A stretch of 7,483 bases of DNA from Armatimonadota bacterium (lineage in GTDB: Bacteria > Armatimonadota > UBA10988 > DTZQ01), in NCBI GenBank assembly GCA_012961305.1, contig DTZQ01000264.1, positions 1 through 7,483 of the forward strand. Reading direction: 5' to 3'. The first letter of the stretch is position 1. Every line of letters starts with the position of its first letter. The position numbers and the translations under genes were made by a program. Positions 1 to 6,450 of the stretch are shown piece after piece. The notes under the pieces were generated by a model. It saw only the letters and a program-made list of their open reading frames with translations, ran no database searches and was not told where the DNA came from.

Positions 1-43
1 CGCACGCGGGGACCCCCCCTTTCTTCCCCCCGCACGCGGGGGG
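1..43. repeat. GC-rich palindrome and 11-bp direct repeat
   Basis: CGCACGCGGGG occurs at 1-11 and again at 31-41. The second copy lies inside a perfect dyad at 26-43, six C, GC, AC, GC, six G, which can form a 7-8 bp GC hairpin. It lies downstream of the minus-strand gene that ends at 123, about 80 bases past its stop. Neither strand has a T-run after the stem, so it is not a classical rho-independent terminator, although a stable 3' hairpin could still protect or end that transcript. The window edge cuts whatever lies to the left. Confidence 0.6.
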
Positions 44-62
44 ATAGGAGGGGTATCCTGCA

Positions 63-86
63 TGACCGGCTAAAGCCCGGACTCCG
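63..86 (+). repeat. Dispersed repeat, left copy
   Basis: This 24-bp element starts TGACCGGCTAAAGCC and matches 22 of 24 bases of the reverse complement of 2462-2485. Its core, GGCT-AA-AGCC, is itself a short dyad. The two copies bracket the minus-strand hydrolase-like gene in inverted orientation. Just upstream both copies have an AGG(G)AGGGG tract, but the left copy has about 8 extra bases between the tract and TGACC. Confidence 0.6.
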
Positions 87-118
87 TCAACCATCAGGCA
101 TCAGACGTCAGCGCTCTG
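84..118 (+). repeat. Heptanucleotide repeat array NNNTCAG
   Basis: Five consecutive 7-base units can be read: CCGTCAA, CCATCAG, GCATCAG, ACGTCAG and CGCTCTG. The fourth to seventh bases are TCAG in the three middle units, and the end units are degenerate. A related array (CCCTCAG, CACTCAG, TCCTCAG) lies at 6538-6558. Short heptanucleotide arrays of this general kind are known in cyanobacteria as STRR sequences; membership in a named family here is only inference. Confidence 0.5.
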
Positions 119-122
119 AAGG

Positions 123-2414
123 CTAATGGCTTTCGTCTTCAGCGTACATGCCCCTGACCAGTTGGGCGGCCAGTTCGGCGTAACGGCGAAGGTTGTCCAG
201 CCGCTCCCGGAGAAAGGCATCTTCAGCGGGCGAAGCCCACACCGGATAGAGGGTCAGGCTCAAGTCGAAAGTTCCGCCTGTTTCTAACCGCTGGGTGCGG
301 GGCTGGCCGAAGATGTACGACCCGGAGCCACTCTTGCCCACCGTGGGCAGCCTGGTCAGTAATACGCCTCCTCCGCCGTTTTCCCGCCGGTGCAGATAAA
401 CCCAGGGGACCTCCCGTTGCGCTGGCGCGTCTGCGGCTCGGACGGTGCCCAGGGTAGGGTCAGTCTGCCAGCCCAAGCCAGGGGTGAGGAAGGCATAGGC
501 TTCATAAGGGGCACCATCGTTGACCACGCGACAGTCGAAACGCAGGCCCGGCGAGCCCCGGCGCACCTCTGCGGCCAACTCGACGTGCACCGCCGTCACC
601 TCCTCGTTCGTCTCGCGCCCGTAGAGCACTACCCGTGCTTCGACCTCCTGGCGGTCAGGCTCATCTACCGTGTGGCGCACATCCATCAGCCGCCGTCCGT
701 GCAGCCAGCGGGCGGCCTTCAGGGCCGGCGGGGGAGCCACCCACAGTTGGAAGTGCACGTCTCCAACCTGCAGGAGGGTCGGGCCTTCACAGCGAATGCG
801 GTAGGCCGCGCCGGCGGAATGCAGCACAATTTCCTCCTCGCTTGCCTTGCAGGTGGGCGGCTCCGCTCCGGGCTGTTCGGTCAAAGCAGTCACTTGCTCC
901 ACCGTGAGTTCCTTAGGTGCGGTTAACAGGCGGGTTTCAACTTCTTTAGCCTCTGCTAAGTCGGTCAACCGAGGCTGGGCCCGGGTCAACTCACCAATGG
1001 CGGCCACACGGGTGGCCTTGTCCTGGGCCGGGCCAGCCCGTATTTCCCCTCGCAGGCGGCGGGCCTGCTCCTCAATTTGGGCCAGACGGGTCCGCACGGG
1101 CAGGGCGAAGTCAGGCCGGCTGCGTTGTTCTGCCATTTCCTCCAGGCGCAGTCGAGTGGCCACCGCTTGCCCCTCGACCTCCCAAAGGAAGTTGTCCAAC
1201 ACGTCCGCCTTCGACAGGTAGACCCGGCCGCTCTCCGGCGGCAGCGTCACTCGCAGGCGGCCTTCGGTCACAGGCACCTCTCGGCCGGAGAACAGTTCCG
1301 CCAGAGGGCCGTCCAAGGCCGGCGCGGGCAGGTCAGCGGTGTGCGGTTCCAATCCCGGATTGACCACGACCAAGCCGCGCTCGTAGGTGCGGTAGGCCAG
1401 GCCTTGGGTCTGCACCAAATCGCCGATGGGCCGACCCAGGCGGGTGCGATAGAGCCGTCGGAGGATGTCCCGGCGCCGACTGCAGGTGCCCGTCCACTGG
1501 TTGAACCCGGAGAGGCGGGCACAGCCGTAGGCGAAGAAGGCGTTTTCGGCCTCCCAATCGGGGTCGGGTAGGTAGGTCAGCGGGGCGATGGAGACGCCGT
1601 GGGCCACATGCTCCTTCCACCGCTCGTAGCCCTTCAAGACCCCCTCCCAAGTGGTGTACCGTCGGGCCTTCACCGGGGGGCCTTGGTCCTCCTTGAAACC
1701 GAACCGCCAGATGTAACTCTCCCACATCAGACAGTCGCCGTAGCCGATGTACTCCACCCTGGGGCCGCCCGAATTGAGCACTACCACCTTATCCGCTCCG
1801 TACTCCTTGACCGTTTGATAGACTCGGCGCAGGGCCATCTTGTAGCAAGCGGTGTTGTCCTTCTCCGGCCAGTCGTGCTGATGGAGGCCCCGTTGGGGCC
1901 CGTAGCAGGTGGGATAGGGATGGACGTTGTCCACGAACACGCCGTCGGCCCCCAGTTCCATGACGTTGCGCACGCCGCGCACGTAGGCCTCTATCAGGCT
2001 GGCGTGGTTGCAGCACGATTGCTGGAACGGGGCAGGATAGTTGGGGTTGTTGAAGGGGCGGCGTATCTCTCCGTCCTCGCGGATTAAGTACCATTCCGGG
2101 TGGCGGGAGGCGTCCACCTCGCGCCAGAAGGGATGCTCCCGCAGGTGGGGGTCTTTAGTCGAATCCACGACCTTGTACAGCGAAACGTAGGGAATGACTT
2201 TCAGGCCCCAGCGGTGGGCCTCGGTGCAGTACTCACGGGTGGCTGGAGTATGGCTGATGACCGTTACTCCGCCGCTGGCCAGTTCCTGAAGAGTCATCCC
2301 CGAAGTATAGCAACTGTAGGTCTCCTGCTCCATTGACCACTCCGCGGCCGGAAGCCCGGAAGGGGCCAGCAACAGCCCTCCCAGGCCGAACCATAGCCAG
2401 TAACTCTCATGCAT
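123..2414 (-). CDS. Secreted TIM-barrel glycoside-hydrolase-like protein
   Basis: This 763-residue protein is probably exported and acts on a carbohydrate, but the substrate is unknown. Residues about 8-24 are a hydrophobic signal ending LPAA, although the n-region lacks basic residues. Residues about 45-310 read as a TIM barrel: GLKVIPYVSLYK (70-81), GADGVFVDN (155-163, with D162 at a strand end where a catalytic acid usually sits), VVLNSGG (211-217) and MWESY (230-234, with E232 as second candidate acid). A beta domain with RGLVVVNPG follows at about 340-400, then a charged helical stretch at about 402-500 and another beta-rich domain at about 520-725. The start is supported by AGGAGG 8 bases upstream. 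No neighbour shares its strand. From memory it resembles uncharacterised putative glycosyl hydrolases of Armatimonadota and Planctomycetota; I cannot name a GH family. The catalytic residues are inferred from position only. Confidence 0.85.
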   Translation of the reverse strand: MHESYWLWFGLGGLLLAPSGLPAAEWSMEQETYSCYTSGMTLQELASGGVTVISHTPATREYCTEAHRWGLKVIPYVSLYKVVDSTKDPHLREHPFWREVDASRHPEWYLIREDGEIRRPFNNPNYPAPFQQSCCNHASLIEAYVRGVRNVMELGADGVFVDNVHPYPTCYGPQRGLHQHDWPEKDNTACYKMALRRVYQTVKEYGADKVVVLNSGGPRVEYIGYGDCLMWESYIWRFGFKEDQGPPVKARRYTTWEGVLKGYERWKEHVAHGVSIAPLTYLPDPDWEAENAFFAYGCARLSGFNQWTGTCSRRRDILRRLYRTRLGRPIGDLVQTQGLAYRTYERGLVVVNPGLEPHTADLPAPALDGPLAELFSGREVPVTEGRLRVTLPPESGRVYLSKADVLDNFLWEVEGQAVATRLRLEEMAEQRSRPDFALPVRTRLAQIEEQARRLRGEIRAGPAQDKATRVAAIGELTRAQPRLTDLAEAKEVETRLLTAPKELTVEQVTALTEQPGAEPPTCKASEEEIVLHSAGAAYRIRCEGPTLLQVGDVHFQLWVAPPPALKAARWLHGRRLMDVRHTVDEPDRQEVEARVVLYGRETNEEVTAVHVELAAEVRRGSPGLRFDCRVVNDGAPYEAYAFLTPGLGWQTDPTLGTVRAADAPAQREVPWVYLHRRENGGGGVLLTRLPTVGKSGSGSYIFGQPRTQRLETGGTFDLSLTLYPVWASPAEDAFLRERLDNLRRYAELAAQLVRGMYAEDESH

Positions 2415-2422
2415 TTGTTTTA

Positions 2423-2428
2423 CCTCCT
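2423..2428 (-). promoter_or_regulatory. Ribosome binding site of the hydrolase-like gene
   Basis: On the minus strand AGGAGG lies 8 bases before the ATG at 2414-2412, a near-ideal Shine-Dalgarno sequence that decides this start. I could not find a convincing -35/-10 pair for this gene in the spacer. Confidence 0.8.
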
Positions 2429-2461
2429 ATTCATTTCGGATGGCCTATGGCTTATTCTCCG

Positions 2462-2485
2462 CGAAGTCCAGGCTTTAGCCGGTCA
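2462..2485 (-). repeat. Dispersed repeat, right copy
   Basis: Read on the minus strand this begins TGACCGGCTAAAGCC and differs from 63-86 at 2 of 24 positions, both C to T. It lies 48-71 bases upstream of the hydrolase-like gene's start, so it would fall in that gene's leader or promoter region. The pair is inverted around the gene. Confidence 0.6.
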
Positions 2486-2633
2486 CCCCTCCCTGTGGCA
2501 ACTGCCCCCACCTGAACCCGCCGAAGCCTCGACTCCAGAGGGTTATCTAATGACAGGACTTACGCTGTTGGTTCAGTAAACTATGGCAAATATTTTCTCT
2601 TCGGGTAAAGCATTTCCTTCTTGAGCAAAAAAC

Positions 2634-2662
2634 TTGCTTGTCTCTGAATTGTGTGGTATAAT
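2634..2662 (+). promoter_or_regulatory. Sigma70-type promoter of the thioredoxin-like/permease genes
   Basis: A perfect TATAAT is at 2657-2662 and is preceded by TGG, giving an extended -10 element. A weaker -35, TTGCTT at 2634-2639 (three of six consensus bases), sits at the optimal 17-bp spacing. Transcription would begin near 2669, leaving a leader of about 45 bases before the ATG at 2715. The surrounding spacer (about 2540-2670) is clearly more AT-rich than the genes, as expected for a promoter region. The rest of the 300-base divergent spacer holds the right-hand dispersed repeat and nothing else I can identify. Confidence 0.75.
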
Positions 2663-2700
2663 ACACCGTATCTGAACGAGGCAACAGCCTGGAAGGGAAA

Positions 2701-2707
2701 AAGGAGG
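2701..2707 (+). promoter_or_regulatory. Strong ribosome binding site
   Basis: AAGGAGG ends 7 bases before the ATG at 2715. It is a full match to the anti-Shine-Dalgarno core and fixes the start of the thioredoxin-like protein. Confidence 0.85.
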
Positions 2708-2714
2708 TTTTCAA

Positions 2715-3923
2715 ATGTGGTTTAGCCAACGCAGGTTCCTGGCAGGAAGCAGTCTTTTGCGGGCGGTCTGGTTGTTAAGTTGTTTCCTCTGCGGAAAGGT
2801 TGGTGCCTGCCCCTACTCGATTCGTCAGGTTGGGTTCGTCGTTCTGGAGTACAAACCCTACCACGTCTACTATTTCGTCAAAGACAACACTCCCGGCCGA
2901 GAACGTTTAACAGCGCTGCTCCCAACGGTTTCGGCGGAGGTTTTGGAGAACTGCAACGTCGAGGCAGAAGTGGTGAACGTAGACCGCCAGAAGTCCCACC
3001 CGGCGAGGTCTTACTTCGGCTCGCTGGGGCTGAAGGACCTCCCGCGGGCGGTTCTCGCGTCGCCCCAAAACGAGATGATGGTTCTGCCGAAAACTGACCC
3101 TTTGTCGGAGGAATCCTTACGTCGCCAACTGGAGAGCCTCGTTTCTTCACCTAAGAGGGAGGAAATCAAGCGGCACATTGTGCGGGACTGGTGTGTGGTA
3201 ATGCTAATTGAGGGGGAGGACCCGAAGGGGAACCAAAGGGCAGCAAGGGCGGTCACTACGGCCATCAAGAAAATCACCGGGGCCCTGACGGACATGGGCA
3301 CGGTGGTCAAGAGGGGGCCGCATCTCCTGCGCGTCTCTCCCAAGGCAGAAGAGGAAAAGGTACTTTTGTGGAGTCTGGGCCTGTCGGATAAGGCGGAACG
3401 GCGGGCGCGGGTGGTGGTACTCTTTGGCCGGGGACGGCAGATAGGGCCTACCCTCCGGGGGGGAAACCTCAGCGCGGAGTCGGTATTGTCCATTCTGCAC
3501 ACCATAGGCAAGAACTGCGCCTGTACGACTGACCTCAGGTTGCTGTCGGGTCGCTGGCTTCCCCTTAGATGGGAACGTACCCTTCAGGCGCAAGTACGAG
3601 AGGAATTGGGGTTTGACCCTGATAGTCCCAGAGTAAAGTTGGACTTGGCTGCTATTGGCTCAGCGGCGGATGTGCCTGAGGCTTGCACTCAGGGAGCGTT
3701 GGGATACTTTGAGGGATACATGGAGCACCTGGAGGAGGGAGAGGGAGAAACGGAATCAGCGCCTCCCCTGATTGACCTCTCCTCTGTCAATGCGGCCCCC
3801 GCGGGCGCACCTCCGACCCTGGAAAGGCGCGCCGGACGGGTAGTGCTTGCCACCCTTGCGCCCATGTTCCTACTGGTCCTCATCGGGAGTGTGCTGCTCC
3901 TGCTGCGGAGGCGAAGGAGTTAA
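2715..3923 (+). CDS. Membrane-anchored extracytoplasmic thioredoxin-like protein
   Basis: This 402-residue protein has a signal sequence (about 1-31) and one C-terminal membrane helix (about 375-397) followed by RRRRS, so most of it should lie outside the cytoplasm. The signal begins SQRRFLAG, close to but not a true twin-arginine motif. Cleavage after VGA (29-31) would expose C32; K28 makes a lipoprotein signal doubtful. Residues about 48-125 look like a thioredoxin fold (YYFVKD, EAEVVNVD, and DLPRAVLASP with possible cis-proline P110). A second similar unit spans about 157-275 (WCVVMLIEG, RVVVLFGRG, then NCAC with C268 and C270). Neither has a classical CxxC redox site. The segments FGRGRQIGPTLRGG and SGRWLPLRW recall hypothetical proteins encoded beside ABC permeases in Planctomycetota and Verrucomicrobiota, from memory. 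A Pro/Ala-rich linker (about 348-368) precedes the anchor. It ends 12 bases before the permease, so the two are almost certainly co-transcribed. It is most likely an accessory or sensor subunit of the transporter; its biochemical function is unknown. Confidence 0.85.
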   Translation: MWFSQRRFLAGSSLLRAVWLLSCFLCGKVGACPYSIRQVGFVVLEYKPYHVYYFVKDNTPGRERLTALLPTVSAEVLENCNVEAEVVNVDRQKSHPARSYFGSLGLKDLPRAVLASPQNEMMVLPKTDPLSEESLRRQLESLVSSPKREEIKRHIVRDWCVVMLIEGEDPKGNQRAARAVTTAIKKITGALTDMGTVVKRGPHLLRVSPKAEEEKVLLWSLGLSDKAERRARVVVLFGRGRQIGPTLRGGNLSAESVLSILHTIGKNCACTTDLRLLSGRWLPLRWERTLQAQVREELGFDPDSPRVKLDLAAIGSAADVPEACTQGALGYFEGYMEHLEEGEGETESAPPLIDLSSVNAAPAGAPPTLERRAGRVVLATLAPMFLLVLIGSVLLLLRRRRS

Positions 3924-3935
3924 AGGAGGGACAGG

Positions 3936-5072
3936 GTGATGCTTGTGAGCCTCATCCTCAAAGAAATTAAGTACCGCTGGTTGAACTTCTTCCTGGCCCT
4001 GTCGGCGGTGGTGGCAGCGGTAACCGTTTTCGTGACCCTGCTCACTATGGGGCGGGCGTTGGAGGACGAAACTCGCCGCTTGATGCGCGACATGGGGTTC
4101 AACCTGCTCATCGTGCCCAAAGGCACCGACATGGGGGACTTTTGGGCCCAGGACTTCGCCGCGGAGGAGATGCCGGAAGAGTATGTCCATCGCCTGGCAG
4201 CGAGCGAGGTGGCGGCTGACCACTATGTGGCGATGCTGCGCCGGAAAATTCGCTGGCAGGGCCGGCAGATATTGCTCACCGGCGTGCTGCCGGAACTGGG
4301 TGCCATCGGGAAGAGAAAGAAATCGCCCATGGGCTTCAACATCCCCCGAGGTTCGGCCTATGTGGGCTTTGAACTGGCCCGGGCCTTCAACCTCAAAGCG
4401 GGTGACACCATAGAGGTCCTGGGCCAGCGGCTCACCGTCAAGCACTGTCTTCAGGAGTCGGGCAGCAAGGAAGACATCTCCCTCTACGCGCACCTGCACG
4501 ATGTCCAGGAGATGTTAGGCAAACGGGGAAAAATCAACCTCATTCAAGCCCTGGGCTGTCTATGTTACGGGGCGAAACTCTCTGTACTTCGCCAGCAACT
4601 TGCCGAAGCCCTGCCGGAGACGAAGGTGACGGAAATCCGCTCCATTGCCACGGCCCGGGCTGAGCAACGGGGTGTAGTCGAGAAGTACGTTGCCGTTATA
4701 CTTCCGGTGGTGCTGGTGATTTGTGCTGCCTGGGTGGGGATTCTCTCCCTGATGAACGTCCATGAGCGGAGGCAGGAAATAGGGATACTGCGGGCTTTGG
4801 GCTTGGGGTCGGCCCGAATTGCCTTCCTGTTCTTGGGCAAGGCCCTCCTAATCGGCTTAGTGGGTGCGGGCATTGGCTTTGTCATAGGCACGGAACTTGC
4901 CCTGCAATTTGGCGCTGACATCTTCAAGATTACGTTTGCCAAAATTAAGCCTTCCTATGCTTTGCTTGCCTGGTCGCTGATGGTCGCGCCGGGGGTTACA
5001 GCCCTGGCCTCTTTCTTCCCCACCATGGTTGCCGTAACCCAAGACCCGGCGGTAATCCTGACGCAGGAGTGA
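3936..5072 (+). CDS. ABC transporter permease, FtsX/MacB type
   Basis: This 378-residue inner-membrane permease has the MacB/LolC/FtsX layout: one helix near the N-terminus (about 16-38), a large extracytoplasmic domain (about 39-250), then three helices (about 251-275, 293-325 and 340-363). ERRQEIGILRALGLG (277-291), after helix 2, is the conserved cytoplasmic coupling segment that contacts the ATPase. The outer domain contains QALGCLCYG with C208 and C210. From memory it matches a permease subgroup with a similar cysteine pair and an SIA-x-AR-x-x-QR stretch, here SIATARAEQR (236-245). AAAGGAGG at 3922-3929 serves either GTG 3936 or ATG 3939; the spacing of 6 or 9 bases does not decide between them. 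Members of this superfamily move lipoproteins, peptides or drugs, or transmit force to cell-wall enzymes, rather than import solutes. The substrate here is unknown. The likely ATPase partner is encoded at 6648. Confidence 0.93.
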   Translation: MMLVSLILKEIKYRWLNFFLALSAVVAAVTVFVTLLTMGRALEDETRRLMRDMGFNLLIVPKGTDMGDFWAQDFAAEEMPEEYVHRLAASEVAADHYVAMLRRKIRWQGRQILLTGVLPELGAIGKRKKSPMGFNIPRGSAYVGFELARAFNLKAGDTIEVLGQRLTVKHCLQESGSKEDISLYAHLHDVQEMLGKRGKINLIQALGCLCYGAKLSVLRQQLAEALPETKVTEIRSIATARAEQRGVVEKYVAVILPVVLVICAAWVGILSLMNVHERRQEIGILRALGLGSARIAFLFLGKALLIGLVGAGIGFVIGTELALQFGADIFKITFAKIKPSYALLAWSLMVAPGVTALASFFPTMVAVTQDPAVILTQE

Positions 5073-5099
5073 AATGGAGTAGGCTGGTTCGGAAGTTGG

Positions 5100-5219
5100 T
5101 TGCCTCTTGACCATAGCAATCCATTGCTCAGGATACTGTTCCGTCAACTGGGGTGTATGGGCCAACAGCCAGCGGGAGTTCGCCTCCGATTCTGGCGAAA
5201 CAGGCAAGGCGGGCGGCAA
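5100..5219 (-). pseudogene. Possible remnant of a small DUF5678-like gene
   Basis: From TTG 5219 on the minus strand a frame encodes, after a short variable lead, WLLAHTPQLTEQYPEQWIAMV (W codon at 5171, V codon at 5109). The pattern W-L-x-x-H, a short helix, then YPxxW(I/V)Axx resembles DUF5678-type small proteins as I remember them. The usual second half (a Gly-containing strand and a helix) is missing: the frame runs on into the permease gene's antisense strand, and I see no ribosome binding site. It could be a decayed gene, or chance coding potential in a regulatory spacer. Confidence 0.25.
5107..5137 (+). promoter_or_regulatory. Possible regulated promoter with spacer dyad
   Basis: TTGACC (5107-5112, five of six -35 consensus bases) and GATACT (5132-5137, four of six -10 bases) are 19 bp apart. 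The spacer contains a perfect dyad, AGCAAT-CC-ATTGCT (5115-5128), centred almost exactly. A long 19-bp spacer with a central dyad is the arrangement used by MerR-family activators. No MerR gene is in the window, the dyad loop is shorter than usual, and the same bases could be a coding remnant on the other strand. If used, it would serve the DUF4384 gene at 5307 with a leader of about 160 bases. Confidence 0.3.
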
Positions 5220-5244
5220 GTGACCGATTCAGGCGAAAGGCAAG
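5186..5244 (+). repeat. Imperfect direct repeat, two copies
   Basis: CCGATTCTGGCGAAACAGGC, followed by AAG, at 5186-5208 recurs at 5224-5244 as CCGATTCAGGCGAAAGGCAA followed by G. One substitution and a 2-base indel separate them, and the copies start 38 bases apart. They lie in the 234-bp spacer between the permease and the DUF4384 gene, 62-120 bases before that gene's start. They could be a protein-binding pair in the leader or a local duplication. Confidence 0.5.
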
Positions 5245-5306
5245 CACTTCGCGGGCCTATATGGCGTGGGCGTTGGGGAAACAGGGCGTAAAAGGGAGGA
5301 AAAACA

Positions 5307-6443
5307 ATGGAGTCCGTTCTTTCTTCGATTCGTCGTAGGGTTGCCCCGGCGGGCCTGGGCGGGGCGGTTCTGGCCCTTCTGTTGGGCATGGGGTTGGCGG
5401 AGGGGAAGTCGCTGGAGGAGTACGCTCAAGAGGCGGTGCAGCGGCTGGCGAAGGAGGTGCCGGAAAGGACAGAAAAACCCTGGGCGGTGGCCCTGGGAAC
5501 GTTTGCCTACCAGCAGACCCACCTGTCCTCACCCTTCCTGGAGCATTTTCGCACTCTGCTGGGCAAAAACCTGCCTGCCACCGAGCGGTTCGCCGTGGTG
5601 GAGCGGGAGCAGGAGGTTCTGCAGAAACTGGCTCAAGAGTGGCGCCTGGCCCTGGAGGGACTGGTGGGGGAGAACCTGAAGCGGGTGGGACGCCTGTACG
5701 GAGCAGATTACTTCCTCTTCGGCAGGGGTTGGGAGACGGAACACCGGGTTTTGGTGGAGTTGAGGCTGACTGCGGTGGAGACTGGGAAGCAGGTGGTAGA
5801 TGTGGTAAAGGTGGTCAAGGACGAAACCGAGGGCCTGCCCCTGAAGCCGGCGGTTGCTGACTCAGTGGACGAGGCGCTGGCCCTGCTGAATGTGCCTCTG
5901 TACCTTCCTTCGGAGGGGACTCCTCCCAATAGGCCCCCAACAGCGGTGTGCACAGGAGGCACCCCTTTTTCGGCCCAGGCGGTGGGCGACTTGCGTCTGA
6001 CGGTGCTGACCGACCGAGACTTCAATCCCGTGTACCATCTGGGGGAGAACCTGACCCTGCTGCTGAGCGCCAACCGGCCCTGCTTCGTGTGGGTGTACTA
6101 CACCGATGTAGAGGGGAATACCACCCAGATTTTCCCCAATCGGTTCCGGAAGGACAACTGGATAGACTTCACGCCGGGCAGGGTCGAGCGCCTGCCCAGT
6201 CCCGAAGACCGGTTCGATTTTCGGGTGGTGGAACCGTTGGGGACGGAGTTGGTGGTGGTCTATGCTTCCACTCAGCCGTTTGAGCCGCAGGTTAAGACCC
6301 GCAGTTTGGGGCCCAGCGGCCTTTTGGGGGTGGAGGGCACGGCGCGAAGCGTGATAAGGGCCTTTCGCCAGCGGGCCGTGGAGGTGGTGGAACGGGAGGG
6401 GGCCTTTGCCGAGGCCAGTTGCACCGTGATCACGATGCGGTAG
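5307..6443 (+). CDS. CsgG/FlgO-like and DUF4384 domain envelope protein
   Basis: This 378-residue exported protein has two recognisable parts after a signal sequence (basic RRR at 9-11, hydrophobic about 14-31, likely cut after GLA). Residues about 56-170 resemble CsgG/FlgO/LpoB-type domains: AVALGTFAYQ (60-69), SPFLEHFRTLLGKNL (75-89), ERFAVVERE (93-101), GADYFLFGRGWE (132-143) and LRLTAVETGKQVV (152-164). Residues about 228-320 match DUF4384: DLRLTVLTDRDFNPVYHLGE, then CFVWVYYTDVEGNTTQIFPN (259-278). The final 55 residues are unassigned. There is no lipobox, so it would be free in the periplasm or surface-associated. GGGAGGA at 5294-5300, 6 bases before the ATG, supports the start. The gene lies between the permease and ATPase genes on the same strand, which suggests but does not prove a shared job. 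The domain calls come from pattern memory; DUF4384 is the firmer one, and its function is unknown. Confidence 0.85.
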   Translation: MESVLSSIRRRVAPAGLGGAVLALLLGMGLAEGKSLEEYAQEAVQRLAKEVPERTEKPWAVALGTFAYQQTHLSSPFLEHFRTLLGKNLPATERFAVVEREQEVLQKLAQEWRLALEGLVGENLKRVGRLYGADYFLFGRGWETEHRVLVELRLTAVETGKQVVDVVKVVKDETEGLPLKPAVADSVDEALALLNVPLYLPSEGTPPNRPPTAVCTGGTPFSAQAVGDLRLTVLTDRDFNPVYHLGENLTLLLSANRPCFVWVYYTDVEGNTTQIFPNRFRKDNWIDFTPGRVERLPSPEDRFDFRVVEPLGTELVVVYASTQPFEPQVKTRSLGPSGLLGVEGTARSVIRAFRQRAVEVVEREGAFAEASCTVITMR

Positions 6444-6450
6444 AAGGCTT

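Noticed and set aside
1..43. Resemblance to a type I-E CRISPR repeat (C-rich, CGCACGCG, G-rich palindrome)
   Set aside because: The two CGCACGCGGGG cores are 30 bases apart, not the roughly 61 expected for repeat plus spacer. Only one copy has the full palindrome, and no cas gene is present.
390..1571. Several plus-strand open frames opposite the hydrolase-like gene
   Set aside because: They are shadows of a long coherent gene with signal peptide, barrel motifs and a good ribosome binding site. Their translations are low-complexity and Arg/Ala/Pro rich.
2554..2566. GACAGGACTTACG, which recalls ends of some insertion sequences
   Set aside because: It is a single copy with no partner inverted repeat, target duplication or transposase nearby.
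2547..2729. A 60-codon minus-strand frame across the divergent spacer
   Set aside because: It overlaps the strong plus-strand promoter and ribosome binding site, is rich in Arg, Ser and Lys without recognisable motifs, and has no ribosome binding site I can see.
2719..2745. Twin-arginine export signal on the thioredoxin-like protein
   Set aside because: The sequence is S-Q-R-R-F-L-A-G, without the residue required between the arginine pair and F. An ordinary Sec signal explains it.
3870..4499. A 209-codon minus-strand frame opposite the permease gene
   Set aside because: It is antisense to the well-supported permease gene, carries no recognisable motif and is explained by GC-rich codon bias.
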